The position numbers were made by a program, and so were the translations under genes. Below are positions 33,952 to 42,334 of a DNA stretch of 52,787 bases, piece after piece. The notes below the pieces were generated by a model. That model was given only the letters and a program-made list of their open reading frames with translations. It was not told where the DNA came from and ran no database searches. Numbering within the stretch: the first letter of the stretch is position 1; each line of letters opens with the position of its first letter. The stretch comes from Oligoflexia bacterium (GTDB taxonomy: Bacteria; Bdellovibrionota_B; Oligoflexia; Oligoflexales; JAGOVF01): positions 1 through 52,787 of the forward strand of contig JAUILP010000017.1 in the NCBI GenBank assembly GCA_030432875.1. Reading direction: 5' to 3'.

Positions 33952-34111
33952 TTAGCTATTTAAAGCGCTCGTAATATCTATGGCATGCACTAAAAGCGTT
34001 ATTTTTTGTCGTTGGTCTCCAAAGGGAAGATTTTTTCGTAATTTTTCCAAAAATGTTGTCCAAAATGCAGCAGATTCTCCTGCAAAAAAGGAACTGATTA
34101 TTTTTTTTCAT
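33952..34111 (-). pseudogene. Small gene interrupted by an A8 tract (frameshifted or slippage-dependent)
   Basis: On the - strand an ATG at 34109-34111 is followed at once by eight A (34101-34108). In the frame of the ATG this gives an unremarkable peptide. With seven A the product would be a coherent 52-residue protein beginning MKKIISSFFAGESAAFW and ending HAIDITSALNS at a TAA at 33952-33954. The coherent frame has no start codon of its own. It may be a true frameshift, a sequencing error in the homopolymer, or a case of slippage at the A tract. No family recognised and no strong ribosome binding site. It occupies most of an otherwise empty 393-base gap. Confidence 0.4.
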
Positions 34112-34307
34112 AAACTCATTAAATTACACGTATAAGTAAAATTTTTTGCCCTCCGTTTGCTTGTTGTTCTCTCCCTCTAAATTTAAAAAATTCAAGAATT
34201 TTGATGTTGGACCGACAGGAGACAAAACATTTTGGCGAGAGGTGTTCGCCTAATGTATGTCTAATAAGTTTGCAAGATTTGCAGACCATATAAAAGGAGG
34301 AGTGCGC

Positions 34308-36695
34308 ATGAGAAAGAGTACGTTCAGTAAACCATTATTATGGGCCGGTATGCTGGGCTTAGCCCTCGGTGCTTGCTCGCAGAAAAAAGCAACTACTACA
34401 AGTGAAGAAGCGGGGTCTACATCGGTGACATTTCAGGGATCTCTATCCCTTGCGGGAGATACTGGTGCTTCGTTAACCGCTGATACGTTTCAGATTTACT
34501 GCGTCACCTTTGAGCTGCCGCCTGCTCCTGGCTTCATTGATATCGATGCTGAAGGTGTTTTTGACTCGAGTTTAGATAATTTTGCCGGAAAGTCTTTTGG
34601 GTGCTTTCTAATGGTCAATGATCTTTTAAAAGGATCTTTGACATTTGATAATAGTGCGTTAGGCATTGGTGGTTCGACCTTAGCTGTGGGGGCTGGGACC
34701 GTGAAACTTTCCATTCTTTATGATTCGGTAACGGGAACCGTAACCGCAACAGTGGTTTCCGTACCCTCTGATAAAACAGTTGCCGTCGCGACCAAAGATA
34801 TTCCTGATATGACCGGAAACTGGGGGCTAAGCTGCGATACTGAGAAAGCAGCATCCGATGACAAAGGATCAGAAAAAGGACAGTACGTGTGCATGGAAGA
34901 TGCTGAAGGAAATAAGCTTGCAGATTCTGATGAAGGGGGGATGAAATTTTTCCTACATCATCAAGTTGATGATAATTATATGGGGCTCTGGGAGAGCAAA
35001 GCAGCATATGAGGCTTGTATCAAGGGAGGTAACGAATTTCAACCCACTTTAGCTTATAATATCGGTGACACAGCTTATAACATTGACTTTAGTTCCGTGG
35101 ACAAGTTTCGTGAGAGCATCGATGTGGTATATGAAGGACTTCCAGCAGCTCTAAAAACAGCGCTTTTTGATGCAATGTCTGCCCAGGAAGAAAATAGATA
35201 TGGCTGGTGCGATTCGATGGGCAGTAAGTATACGGAAAGTAAATGCAAAATAGTGACTCAACCGGAACCTACTTGTGAAACTAAAAAGGGCTTTGATCCA
35301 AATACTAATGAGCCAAAGGACTATACCTTTTGTTACGGTGGAGGACATTACCAAACTTTTGCGGAAGTTGAAGCCAATGCTTATTCAGGTGCTACTTCCT
35401 CAAGTACTGAAAAATGTCGCTATTTTGACGATGAACAATTGAAAAAAATTCATGGTGCTGATGAAAGTTGGCGCGAAGTGCACATGGGGTGCTCTGATCC
35501 AAAAGCCCGAGAAAATGATGCTGATAAAGATGGTATTGGGGAAATGACCGTGCTCTCGTCAGACACCAACAAAACTTTATTCCTAGCCTGTGAAGTCAGC
35601 GATGGGGATCAAGGGACACGTATCGAAATGTTCCCTACGCAGTCAGCTAATGTCGCTGATGCTTTGGCTGACCGTAAGCCCCCTGGACAAGATCAATGCG
35701 AGGATGCAACAGGAACTTATGCGGGACTGAAAGCTGGTTCAGTAGATGAGCTGCGCCGCACGGTCCTTGAATTGTTTAGAAATGAAGGTAAAGGCGGGGG
35801 CGAAGAAGGCGACGAATGTAGCCGTTATGAAATACCCGCGAACTTCACATTTAATAGCTGTAACCAAGGTGGAGATAATCAGTTGGCTGTTTGCTGGGGC
35901 AGTGCAGAACATATGGGATTACAAGTAGATTCTGGTACAGGAAAACTTAAAGTTCAGGCGGGATTTAACCAGGATCATCCCATGTTCCCACAAGAAATGG
36001 CTGATACTTTTTGCCCGAACCATGCTGCTGCTCTCCAAAATTTCCAACAAACCGAGAGTCAACGTCGTGCTAACGTACTCGCTTGTATGAATGAATTTGC
36101 TGGAAAAACAGCGGTTCAGCAAGCGCAGTGGATGAATGAAATGCAGCTAAACTGGCAGGTCGTAACGAAGTTAGCTTGTAGTTCTTCGACATCTGACGAA
36201 ATTAAAGCCTTAATTGCCGATGCTAAGCAAAATAGCTGCGCCGCCCAAGTTAAGTATGACATGATGTATTTTAATGGTGCCGTTGAAACCAGCTTAGCCT
36301 GCGATGGTTCGCCAACAGGGGAATGTTTCAATGACGACGGAGAATTTATCGGTCGTTTGACTGGCCGCATGGAAGTATTTAAGGTTGAACCGACACCTAA
36401 GGGATTTAATATGTCTGCTTCAAACCAAAATATTTGGCGTCACTGGAAACCTGCAGAAAAAGATAGCGGTGGTTCCCAAAGCAAAGAACGCGTAATTGAG
36501 TGTAAAAACTCTCATTCAATGTTTATGGGAGACGGTGAGCTTGTCAGTGACAATGAGTACCATACCCTATTTAAAGAAGATGAAACCCAAGTTTGTAAAG
36601 ACATGGACACGGGTGAAGCTGCTGAGGGAGATGAGTTTGATAGGCGCGAGCGAGGAGATTTCTATTTCCCTATGATTTTTACTCGTCTTGATTAA
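34308..36695 (+). CDS. Large Cys-rich lipoprotein of unknown function
   Basis: A 795-residue protein. The ATG at 34308 is chosen because a strong AGGAGG sits about eight bases upstream and the next residues form a lipoprotein signal (LGLALGAC). A Thr/Ser tether leads into a beta-rich domain (to about residue 160), then a long region with many cysteines, roughly one per 30 residues and often in acidic, Gly-rich loops (DMTGNWGLSCDTEK, YTFCYGG), implying a disulfide-bonded extracytoplasmic fold. No enzyme motif was seen. It is monocistronic, with a strong terminator after it. The good ribosome binding site suggests high expression, as for a surface-layer or major envelope protein. Confidence 0.75.
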   Translation: MRKSTFSKPLLWAGMLGLALGACSQKKATTTSEEAGSTSVTFQGSLSLAGDTGASLTADTFQIYCVTFELPPAPGFIDIDAEGVFDSSLDNFAGKSFGCFLMVNDLLKGSLTFDNSALGIGGSTLAVGAGTVKLSILYDSVTGTVTATVVSVPSDKTVAVATKDIPDMTGNWGLSCDTEKAASDDKGSEKGQYVCMEDAEGNKLADSDEGGMKFFLHHQVDDNYMGLWESKAAYEACIKGGNEFQPTLAYNIGDTAYNIDFSSVDKFRESIDVVYEGLPAALKTALFDAMSAQEENRYGWCDSMGSKYTESKCKIVTQPEPTCETKKGFDPNTNEPKDYTFCYGGGHYQTFAEVEANAYSGATSSSTEKCRYFDDEQLKKIHGADESWREVHMGCSDPKARENDADKDGIGEMTVLSSDTNKTLFLACEVSDGDQGTRIEMFPTQSANVADALADRKPPGQDQCEDATGTYAGLKAGSVDELRRTVLELFRNEGKGGGEEGDECSRYEIPANFTFNSCNQGGDNQLAVCWGSAEHMGLQVDSGTGKLKVQAGFNQDHPMFPQEMADTFCPNHAAALQNFQQTESQRRANVLACMNEFAGKTAVQQAQWMNEMQLNWQVVTKLACSSSTSDEIKALIADAKQNSCAAQVKYDMMYFNGAVETSLACDGSPTGECFNDDGEFIGRLTGRMEVFKVEPTPKGFNMSASNQNIWRHWKPAEKDSGGSQSKERVIECKNSHSMFMGDGELVSDNEYHTLFKEDETQVCKDMDTGEAAEGDEFDRRERGDFYFPMIFTRLD

Positions 36696-36725
36696 TTTTT
36701 GATAAAAGTCCAAGAGTTTGGTTTT

Positions 36726-36752
36726 AACCCCATCGTTATGATGGGGTTTTTT
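36726..36752 (+). terminator. Rho-independent terminator after the Cys-rich lipoprotein
   Basis: A perfect nine-base stem (AACCCCATC / GATGGGGTT) around a GTTAT loop with a T6 run at 36747-36752, lying 31 bases after the stop. Confidence 0.92.
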
Positions 36753-36811
36753 ATTGCCCTTCTCCTCAAACAGATAGAGACAAATTTTTAATAAAAATTG
36801 AATAATTTTTT

Positions 36812-37687
36812 TTAAAACCACGGCAAAAAAGAAAAAAATGATTTCTTTTTTACGGGGCACTTTGCTTGGTTGTCATTTCCCTGTTCAATGAAAACTGCTG
36901 AGAATTGTTGTTCATTAGAGGGGGGACTACCCTGCGCATTTTTTAAAACTGTTGTTTCATTGATGGTGACTTTATTCTGTTCAGTCTTTTCTGAGCCCCC
37001 GGCGACCAAAGCTTTGTAAGGAGCGAGAGCGCACTTCGGCAATTTGGGGTTGTCGGTAACCCTGTTTTTAGGCCCTATCTCAACGTTTTCATGAAACGTG
37101 AGCTGATTTAAACGCAAATTTTTATCAATGAACATTTCTTTTGAAATCTCCCTTAGGCTTGGTAAGAGAATTTCTTCTACGCCTTCATTTTCTAGTAGGA
37201 TTAAGCGTTCTAGGCGCTTTAATCGGGGAAGGTTTAAACGCTTCATGTTCTTTATGTGGATGAGAATGAGGTCGCCCCCTAGGTATTCTAAATGTTCCAG
37301 GGAAAGGGTGTTAATATTTTCCGCAGCTCCGTCTCGACCATCTATGATGAGTGAGCCAGAAATTTCTTGTAGATATTCTCCAGAGAATGTCTGGAGTGTT
37401 GGGGATAAAATACTTAAATCACCATTAATGTACTGAAGGTTGGGGAGATTGATGCGCAAAAAAGCACCATCAATGATGAATTTGCTATTGATACAGGTCG
37501 CACTCATAACTTGCGGGGTTTGCGAAGGGGTATTATAAGCAAAAAAACCAAGCGGACTCGCATAAACGACCGAACTACTTACGCAATTCTTTTTTGTATT
37601 TTTACGCAGCTCATGCTGGCCATAATGCTTTAAAAAACACCCCTGAGTTAACGCCATAAAAGTGATAGCGCAGCAAAATCGAGTCAT
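36812..37687 (-). CDS. Lipoprotein with leucine-rich (receptor-L-like) repeats
   Basis: A 291-residue protein with a lipoprotein signal ending ALTQGC (cysteine 17). Residues 70-215 are a run of short beta-strand repeats (LRINLPNLQYINGDLSIL, then FSGEYLQEISGSLIIDG), resembling receptor-L/leucine-rich solenoids where each repeat has a 'L..L..I.G.L.I' pattern. The tail is disordered and ends in a basic/aromatic patch (KKKSFFSFLPWF). It follows the thioesterase-like gene after six bases, so they are co-transcribed. A binding or surface-recognition role is plausible; no partner known. Confidence 0.65.
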   Translation of the reverse strand: MTRFCCAITFMALTQGCFLKHYGQHELRKNTKKNCVSSSVVYASPLGFFAYNTPSQTPQVMSATCINSKFIIDGAFLRINLPNLQYINGDLSILSPTLQTFSGEYLQEISGSLIIDGRDGAAENINTLSLEHLEYLGGDLILIHIKNMKRLNLPRLKRLERLILLENEGVEEILLPSLREISKEMFIDKNLRLNQLTFHENVEIGPKNRVTDNPKLPKCALAPYKALVAGGSEKTEQNKVTINETTVLKNAQGSPPSNEQQFSAVFIEQGNDNQAKCPVKKKSFFSFLPWF

Positions 37688-37693
37688 ACAAGC

Positions 37694-38200
37694 CTAGGAG
37701 CTAATGGTTTTTTTAGGTTTAATCGGCCCAACGCGCCAGGATGCCATAGCTTTTGCAACCACTTCTCCAGCGGCGTTACTAATCGTAACAGGTAATTTAT
37801 AGTCCTTTTGCTCAACTGCTTGCGGTGGTTCAAACTCGGAAAAGGCACTGAGTTCTCCCCGCGCTTTTTTAATATAGTCAATCTGAAAAGAGGTCAAAAT
37901 AGCTTGGCAGCCCGTAGGAAGTTTGAAGTTTAAGGCCAGCCCGGAAGTGACTTCCGCGAGATTGGCTAGGGCAAGAGCATGAATGCTCGCTAAATGATTG
38001 CGCACTTTTTTTTGATCACGCAAGCAAACTTTGCAGCGTCCGGCTTCAAGCTCTAAAACAACAAAAGGTATTGATCCCGTATAAGGAACGAAATGCCCTA
38101 GAAGGCGGCTGAAAAGCCATTTTCCGCCTGGTTTTGGCGATAAGCGGTGCCATATGACTGCGATGGAATTGAGGTGCAACGTTGTTTCTCCCTGTATCAC
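37694..38200 (-). CDS. Hotdog-fold thioesterase-like protein (DUF4442/YiiD-type)
   Basis: A 168-residue protein whose central region matches hotdog thioesterase-like proteins of the DUF4442 group: VRNHLASIHALALANLAEVTSG contains the N-H-x5-H-A-x-A-x-x-N pattern with the helix that packs against the sheet, and DYIKKARGELSA follows as a strand pair. Such enzymes hydrolyse acyl-CoA-type thioesters; the substrate is unknown. The outermost start is GTG at 38200; a TTG at 38179, with GGGAGA six bases upstream, may be the real start. Confidence 0.78.
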   Translation of the reverse strand: MIQGETTLHLNSIAVIWHRLSPKPGGKWLFSRLLGHFVPYTGSIPFVVLELEAGRCKVCLRDQKKVRNHLASIHALALANLAEVTSGLALNFKLPTGCQAILTSFQIDYIKKARGELSAFSEFEPPQAVEQKDYKLPVTISNAAGEVVAKAMASWRVGPIKPKKTISS

Positions 38201-38341
38201 TGAGGAATGACTGATAATATTCTAAGTTTATAGAATAATTTTAGCTTATTTTGCAATTATCCACGACAAAATAAAAAAAAATTGCTATCTCTATAGTAAC
38301 AAAGATCAAGAGTTTAATTTTTAGTCGCTGAGGTGAGGCGG

Positions 38342-40603
38342 ATGGCACTTAAGGCAAAAAGTTTTTTAATGATGCTAGGCGTTGGAATTTTTAACCATAA
38401 TGTCCTTGCCTCTGACGTTGCGGAAGGTATTTCGGGAAATGGCCCTTACGCCTATGAAACGGCAGAATATAAGCTTCCGGCCATGGAAGATAAACTTGTG
38501 CTGCCAGGCGTAGCGACTGAACTTTGGGCGCGCGTTTGGCTTCCTAAAGACGGCCGAGAAGATCTACCAAATTATAATCACCCTCTTGTAATATTTCTCC
38601 ACGGCAATCATGCTACCTGTGGGCATGGATCAAATCCCCGTGTCGATGATAACTGTGCCTATACAAATACGGGCATGTGCCCCTCGGGGTACCAGGTAGT
38701 TCCAAATCACATGGGCTATGAATATGCCGCAAAAAAGCTGGTATCCTGGGGTTATGCAGTGGCATCAGTCAATGCTAATCGCGGTATCACATGTGCTGCT
38801 GGAACTTCGGCGGATTTTGGTCTTAACCTCGCGAGAGGAAAACTCGTCCTTCGTCACTTAGAGCTTCTTAGTCAATGGAATAAATCTGGCGTCAAGAAAA
38901 AAACTTTTGCCTTAGATATCGAAAACCGCATAGATTTTAGCCATGTGGGCCTGGTTGGCCACTCCCGTGGCGGCGAAGGGATGCGTGCTGCCTATAATCT
39001 TTATTTTGAAGATCCCTACTGGTATAAAAACATTGGTCTTGTCCAGTTCAAGGGCATTTTTGAAATTGGGCCTGTGGATGGACAGACCAAACGGGTATTA
39101 AATGCTCCACTAACTGCTTGGAATGTTTTGCTTCCCATGTGTGATGGAGACGTTTCTGATTTGCAGGGCGTTAAGGTTTTTGACCGGATGCTGGGTTTTA
39201 CTTCCGAGCAACCTATGCGCACCAAATCAGTTTATATGGTGTGGGGCACCAATCACAATTACTACAACACCGAATGGCAGCAAAATGATTCTAAGGGGTG
39301 CAATGGTCATACACCCTTATGGCTAAGTTCTCGTGGGATCGCTGACCAGCAGTTTATTGGTGCGACGGCGATGCTCAATTTTTTTAACAAATACCTGCAT
39401 CAAGAAAAAATGCCAGCCTCCGCGCTTGAATTTGATCCGTACTACGAATCAATGAAAGAAATTAGCGATAAGACGCGAGTTGATAAAGAATTTATTAACA
39501 CAGCTCATAGTTCCTTAACGGCGATGATCGAAGATTTTTCTAATTCTGATGGCCGCTGGGGCGTCGCGCCTGCAGCGAGTACAGGTATGGACATTCGGGT
39601 TCAAACGCCTGTTTTTCATTATTACTCGCGAAAAGCTGCAATAATTCAGTGGAAAACAGCCTCTAACCAACAGTTTTTAGAGGTCGCATGGGCTAAACCT
39701 GGCGAGTCGAGGGACGCCACTTTTTTTAGGACTTTAGATTTTAGTATTGCGCGTAATGCGGCGATGGCGAAGGTTTATGATCCTACAGATTTTTCCATTC
39801 AACTTTTGGGACCGAACGACGAACTCTCCCGTATGGTCCCGCTTTCTGATTTTCATAAATTAATAGGCCCAGTTGGGTCTGCGGGAAGTAGCGGACTGCG
39901 TCCCTTGATGCATACCGTACGCATCGATCTTGATGCCTTCGCTGGCTTTACTTTGAGCAGGCTCAGAGGAATGCGTTTTATTTTTAACAAAAGCGCATCA
40001 GGTTCTATCGCATTGGGTCAGGTGAGACTTTCTGCCTTTGTCAGTGGGGAAAAAGATCTTTCTGATTATGAGGTGAGGCCAATAGATATAAATCCCGCAA
40101 ATTTTGCCACACTAGTCGCTAATTTAAGCGCGCCTAGGGCCGCCAAAGCCGCCCCTATCTCAGCGGTACCAGCTTCAGCTTTGCATTTAAGCAATGCCGC
40201 TAGGACGCTTCTTACCAGTTATGAAGGAGGAAGCAAACTTGTGCGGATGCAAAAGGTGGTGCGTAACCAGACTCTTTTGGGTTTAAAGTCTCTTTCTGAC
40301 TTGGTTATGCCCCGTCTTAAAAAAGACCCAGAATTCGTAAAACTTACCTATACCCGAGATGATGGGAGTTATTTCCCGGCTATGGGGCAACTTTTGAACC
40401 TGACGATTGGTTCAAAAACATTTCATCAGAGTGGTTTTGCTGACGATGGTTCCTTATCCGAAGTCAGTTATGTTATTCCCAAAAACGACTACAATTCTCT
40501 GCAAAATGGCGCGGAGTCATCGATATACTATGGAGATTTTAATACCTCTGGGCGTCGTTATTTTGCGGGATCATTTAAGAAAAAAATCCCGGTTTCTGAA
40601 TAG
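38342..40603 (+). CDS. Large secreted alpha/beta hydrolase
   Basis: A 753-residue exported protein (signal peptide about residues 1-24, ending NVLAS). Residues 70-350 form an alpha/beta-hydrolase domain: the oxyanion segment VIFLHGNHATCGHG and the nucleophile elbow GHSRGGEG with S208, as in chlorophyllase/PET-hydrolase-like families. Cysteines near residues 95-145 may be disulfide-bonded. Residues 400-580 look like a beta-sandwich that could bind a polymer, and the rest is unassigned. The ATG at 38342 is chosen over a GTG at 38333 because GAGGTGAGG precedes it. Ester or lipid substrate unknown. Confidence 0.78.
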   Translation: MALKAKSFLMMLGVGIFNHNVLASDVAEGISGNGPYAYETAEYKLPAMEDKLVLPGVATELWARVWLPKDGREDLPNYNHPLVIFLHGNHATCGHGSNPRVDDNCAYTNTGMCPSGYQVVPNHMGYEYAAKKLVSWGYAVASVNANRGITCAAGTSADFGLNLARGKLVLRHLELLSQWNKSGVKKKTFALDIENRIDFSHVGLVGHSRGGEGMRAAYNLYFEDPYWYKNIGLVQFKGIFEIGPVDGQTKRVLNAPLTAWNVLLPMCDGDVSDLQGVKVFDRMLGFTSEQPMRTKSVYMVWGTNHNYYNTEWQQNDSKGCNGHTPLWLSSRGIADQQFIGATAMLNFFNKYLHQEKMPASALEFDPYYESMKEISDKTRVDKEFINTAHSSLTAMIEDFSNSDGRWGVAPAASTGMDIRVQTPVFHYYSRKAAIIQWKTASNQQFLEVAWAKPGESRDATFFRTLDFSIARNAAMAKVYDPTDFSIQLLGPNDELSRMVPLSDFHKLIGPVGSAGSSGLRPLMHTVRIDLDAFAGFTLSRLRGMRFIFNKSASGSIALGQVRLSAFVSGEKDLSDYEVRPIDINPANFATLVANLSAPRAAKAAPISAVPASALHLSNAARTLLTSYEGGSKLVRMQKVVRNQTLLGLKSLSDLVMPRLKKDPEFVKLTYTRDDGSYFPAMGQLLNLTIGSKTFHQSGFADDGSLSEVSYVIPKNDYNSLQNGAESSIYYGDFNTSGRRYFAGSFKKKIPVSE

Positions 40604-40790
40604 TCAGACGCGTCTCAAAAAATCCCAAGAGGTCGGACGATGCTCTCCACCACTTTTTTTTGGGTATGTGAACAGCGCGGAGAATAGGGCTTATTGCTGC
40701 AGACCACCGGTATTTACGTGAGAGGTTGTCATAATAATACTTTTAAGCAGTATCTAAAGGTACTCTGGTCACAGATCACGAGCGAGAATC

Positions 40791-41654
40791 ATGAGAAAAA
40801 TTGCCCAGTCCCCTAGTCGCGAAGAGTTGCTGCGTTTTCGAGCGTTTTTAAAACAAAGCGGCATTGATTGCGAAGTCCGCCCTTTAGGTCAAGGCTACTC
40901 CCTTTGGGTATATGAGGAAAAAGACCTTGATATGGCTATCAGAGAGTGGGATCAATTTCTCGCCAACAAAGAGAGTCCTCGGTATGCACAAGCACTGCAA
41001 GCTGAAAACCGTGAAGAGCAAAAGCTAGCCCTCAAACAAATGGCAGAAGGGTTTATAGCGAAGCCAAAGGCGTTTGCGACTAAACCAGGCACGCAGTTAA
41101 CTTGGGCTCTGATTTATATCAGCTGCATATTTTGGCTGTTGTCGCTCATTGAGCCATTGCGCGGCGTCGTTAGCAAACTCCTTATTTCTGAATATATTTC
41201 GCCCCGCTTTTTAGAGATCAAAGACGGACAAATTTGGCGCTTACTGACACCAATTTTTATCCACGGTGATATTCTTCACTTAGGCTTTAATATGTTATGG
41301 CTTCATCAACTGGGACGCCAAATCGAGCTTGTAGGCGGCAGGGCTTTTATGGTATTTCTTGTGCTGACAACCGGTATTGCCGCCAACCTTGCCGAGTATT
41401 ATTACACAGGGCCGCTATTTGGTGGGATGTCTGGTGTTGTCTATGGAATGCTGGCTTTTATATTTTTACGTGAGCGACTAGATCCCATGAGTGGGTACCG
41501 CATGGATAATACCACTATGGTTATTATGTTGGTCTGGCTTGGGATTGGGTTTACCGGTATGTTTGGTAAAATTGCTAATGCCAATCATCTCGGCGGTCTC
41601 GTTGCTGGTGGTATTATTGCTTTTATCTTAAGCTCAAAAATAAAAACGAGGTAA
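40791..41654 (+). CDS. Rhomboid-family intramembrane serine protease (GlpG-like)
   Basis: A 287-residue protein that cleaves membrane helices within the bilayer. The N-terminal 100 residues form a cytoplasmic domain with a GlpG-like alpha/beta pattern. Six membrane helices follow. The catalytic pair is S214 in GGMSGVVYG and H266 in ANHLGGLVAG; the HGDILHLGFNMLWL segment with its HxxxN contact is also present. It converges on the PilZ gene with eight bases between stops. Substrate unknown. Confidence 0.93.
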   Translation: MRKIAQSPSREELLRFRAFLKQSGIDCEVRPLGQGYSLWVYEEKDLDMAIREWDQFLANKESPRYAQALQAENREEQKLALKQMAEGFIAKPKAFATKPGTQLTWALIYISCIFWLLSLIEPLRGVVSKLLISEYISPRFLEIKDGQIWRLLTPIFIHGDILHLGFNMLWLHQLGRQIELVGGRAFMVFLVLTTGIAANLAEYYYTGPLFGGMSGVVYGMLAFIFLRERLDPMSGYRMDNTTMVIMLVWLGIGFTGMFGKIANANHLGGLVAGGIIAFILSSKIKTR

Positions 41655-41662
41655 ATTAAAAT

Positions 41663-42100
41663 TTACCCGGCATTAGAATCCGCTTTAATGCTAGAGCTTG
41701 CTCTCTGCAAGGCTACTTTTTCAAAACTCGAGACACATTGATTCCAACCTTCCATATCGGATAGTTCCCCAATGACAGAAATACCAAGATCAACCTCCCC
41801 AGATGTCAAATCAACCCTGCGGGTAACTTTTCCCATGAGAGAAACAGGTTTGGTGATACGTTGTAGTTTAGGGTCTACATTGATTTCTAGCAGGGTATTT
41901 TCTCTGTAGGGTAAGGGATTTGCCTGGGAGCGAATAAGCAGCCCTGATTTTGACATATTTTTGGTCACAAAATCAAATTGCAGTGATGTGCCGAAAGTCT
42001 TGACGCTGATTTCTAGGTCCCCTAAAACGGAAAACCTTTCGGCAACTTCGCGCGTTTCAATTTTTAATTTTGTCGGAATGGGTTTTTGGCTAAAAAACAT
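41663..42100 (-). CDS. PilZ-domain protein
   Basis: A 145-residue protein, probably a cyclic di-GMP effector. The PilZ pattern is seen as an arginine-containing start of the domain (REVAERFSV, about residues 17-25) and the second motif KNMSKSGLLI (about 47-56, the [D/N]xSxxG form). Beta strands follow and the C-terminus is a helix. The first motif is not a textbook RxxxR, so ligand binding should be regarded as likely, not certain. Confidence 0.75.
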   Translation of the reverse strand: MFFSQKPIPTKLKIETREVAERFSVLGDLEISVKTFGTSLQFDFVTKNMSKSGLLIRSQANPLPYRENTLLEINVDPKLQRITKPVSLMGKVTRRVDLTSGEVDLGISVIGELSDMEGWNQCVSSFEKVALQRASSSIKADSNAG

Positions 42101-42253
42101 AACGTAAATCCCCTCTAAAGTAATGATACAATTAAGCCAACTTCTTCAGTTATCGTTGAGACGAGCGATTTACTTTAATAATCTTCTTTGCTATTAGCAA
42201 ATATAGCTACTTACGGCCTATAATTTCAGATTTTTAGAAAGGAGAACAAGAGG

Positions 42254-42334
42254 TTGCTCTCAAAGATGATGCTTGGTATCCTTTTTAGCCTAAATGATCA
42301 CACCACAAAGGAAAGCATTTATGCTGACGATTAA
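42254..42334 (+). CDS. Possible 26-residue leader peptide overlapping the methyltransferase start
   Basis: A TTG at 42254 with AAAGGAG about nine bases upstream opens a 26-codon frame (with internal ATGs at 42266 and 42269) that stops at 42332-42334, just inside the following gene. Translation ending there could re-initiate at, or couple to, the ATG at 42321. It has no recognised family and may be chance. Confidence 0.3.
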   Translation: MLSKMMLGILFSLNDHTTKESIYADD

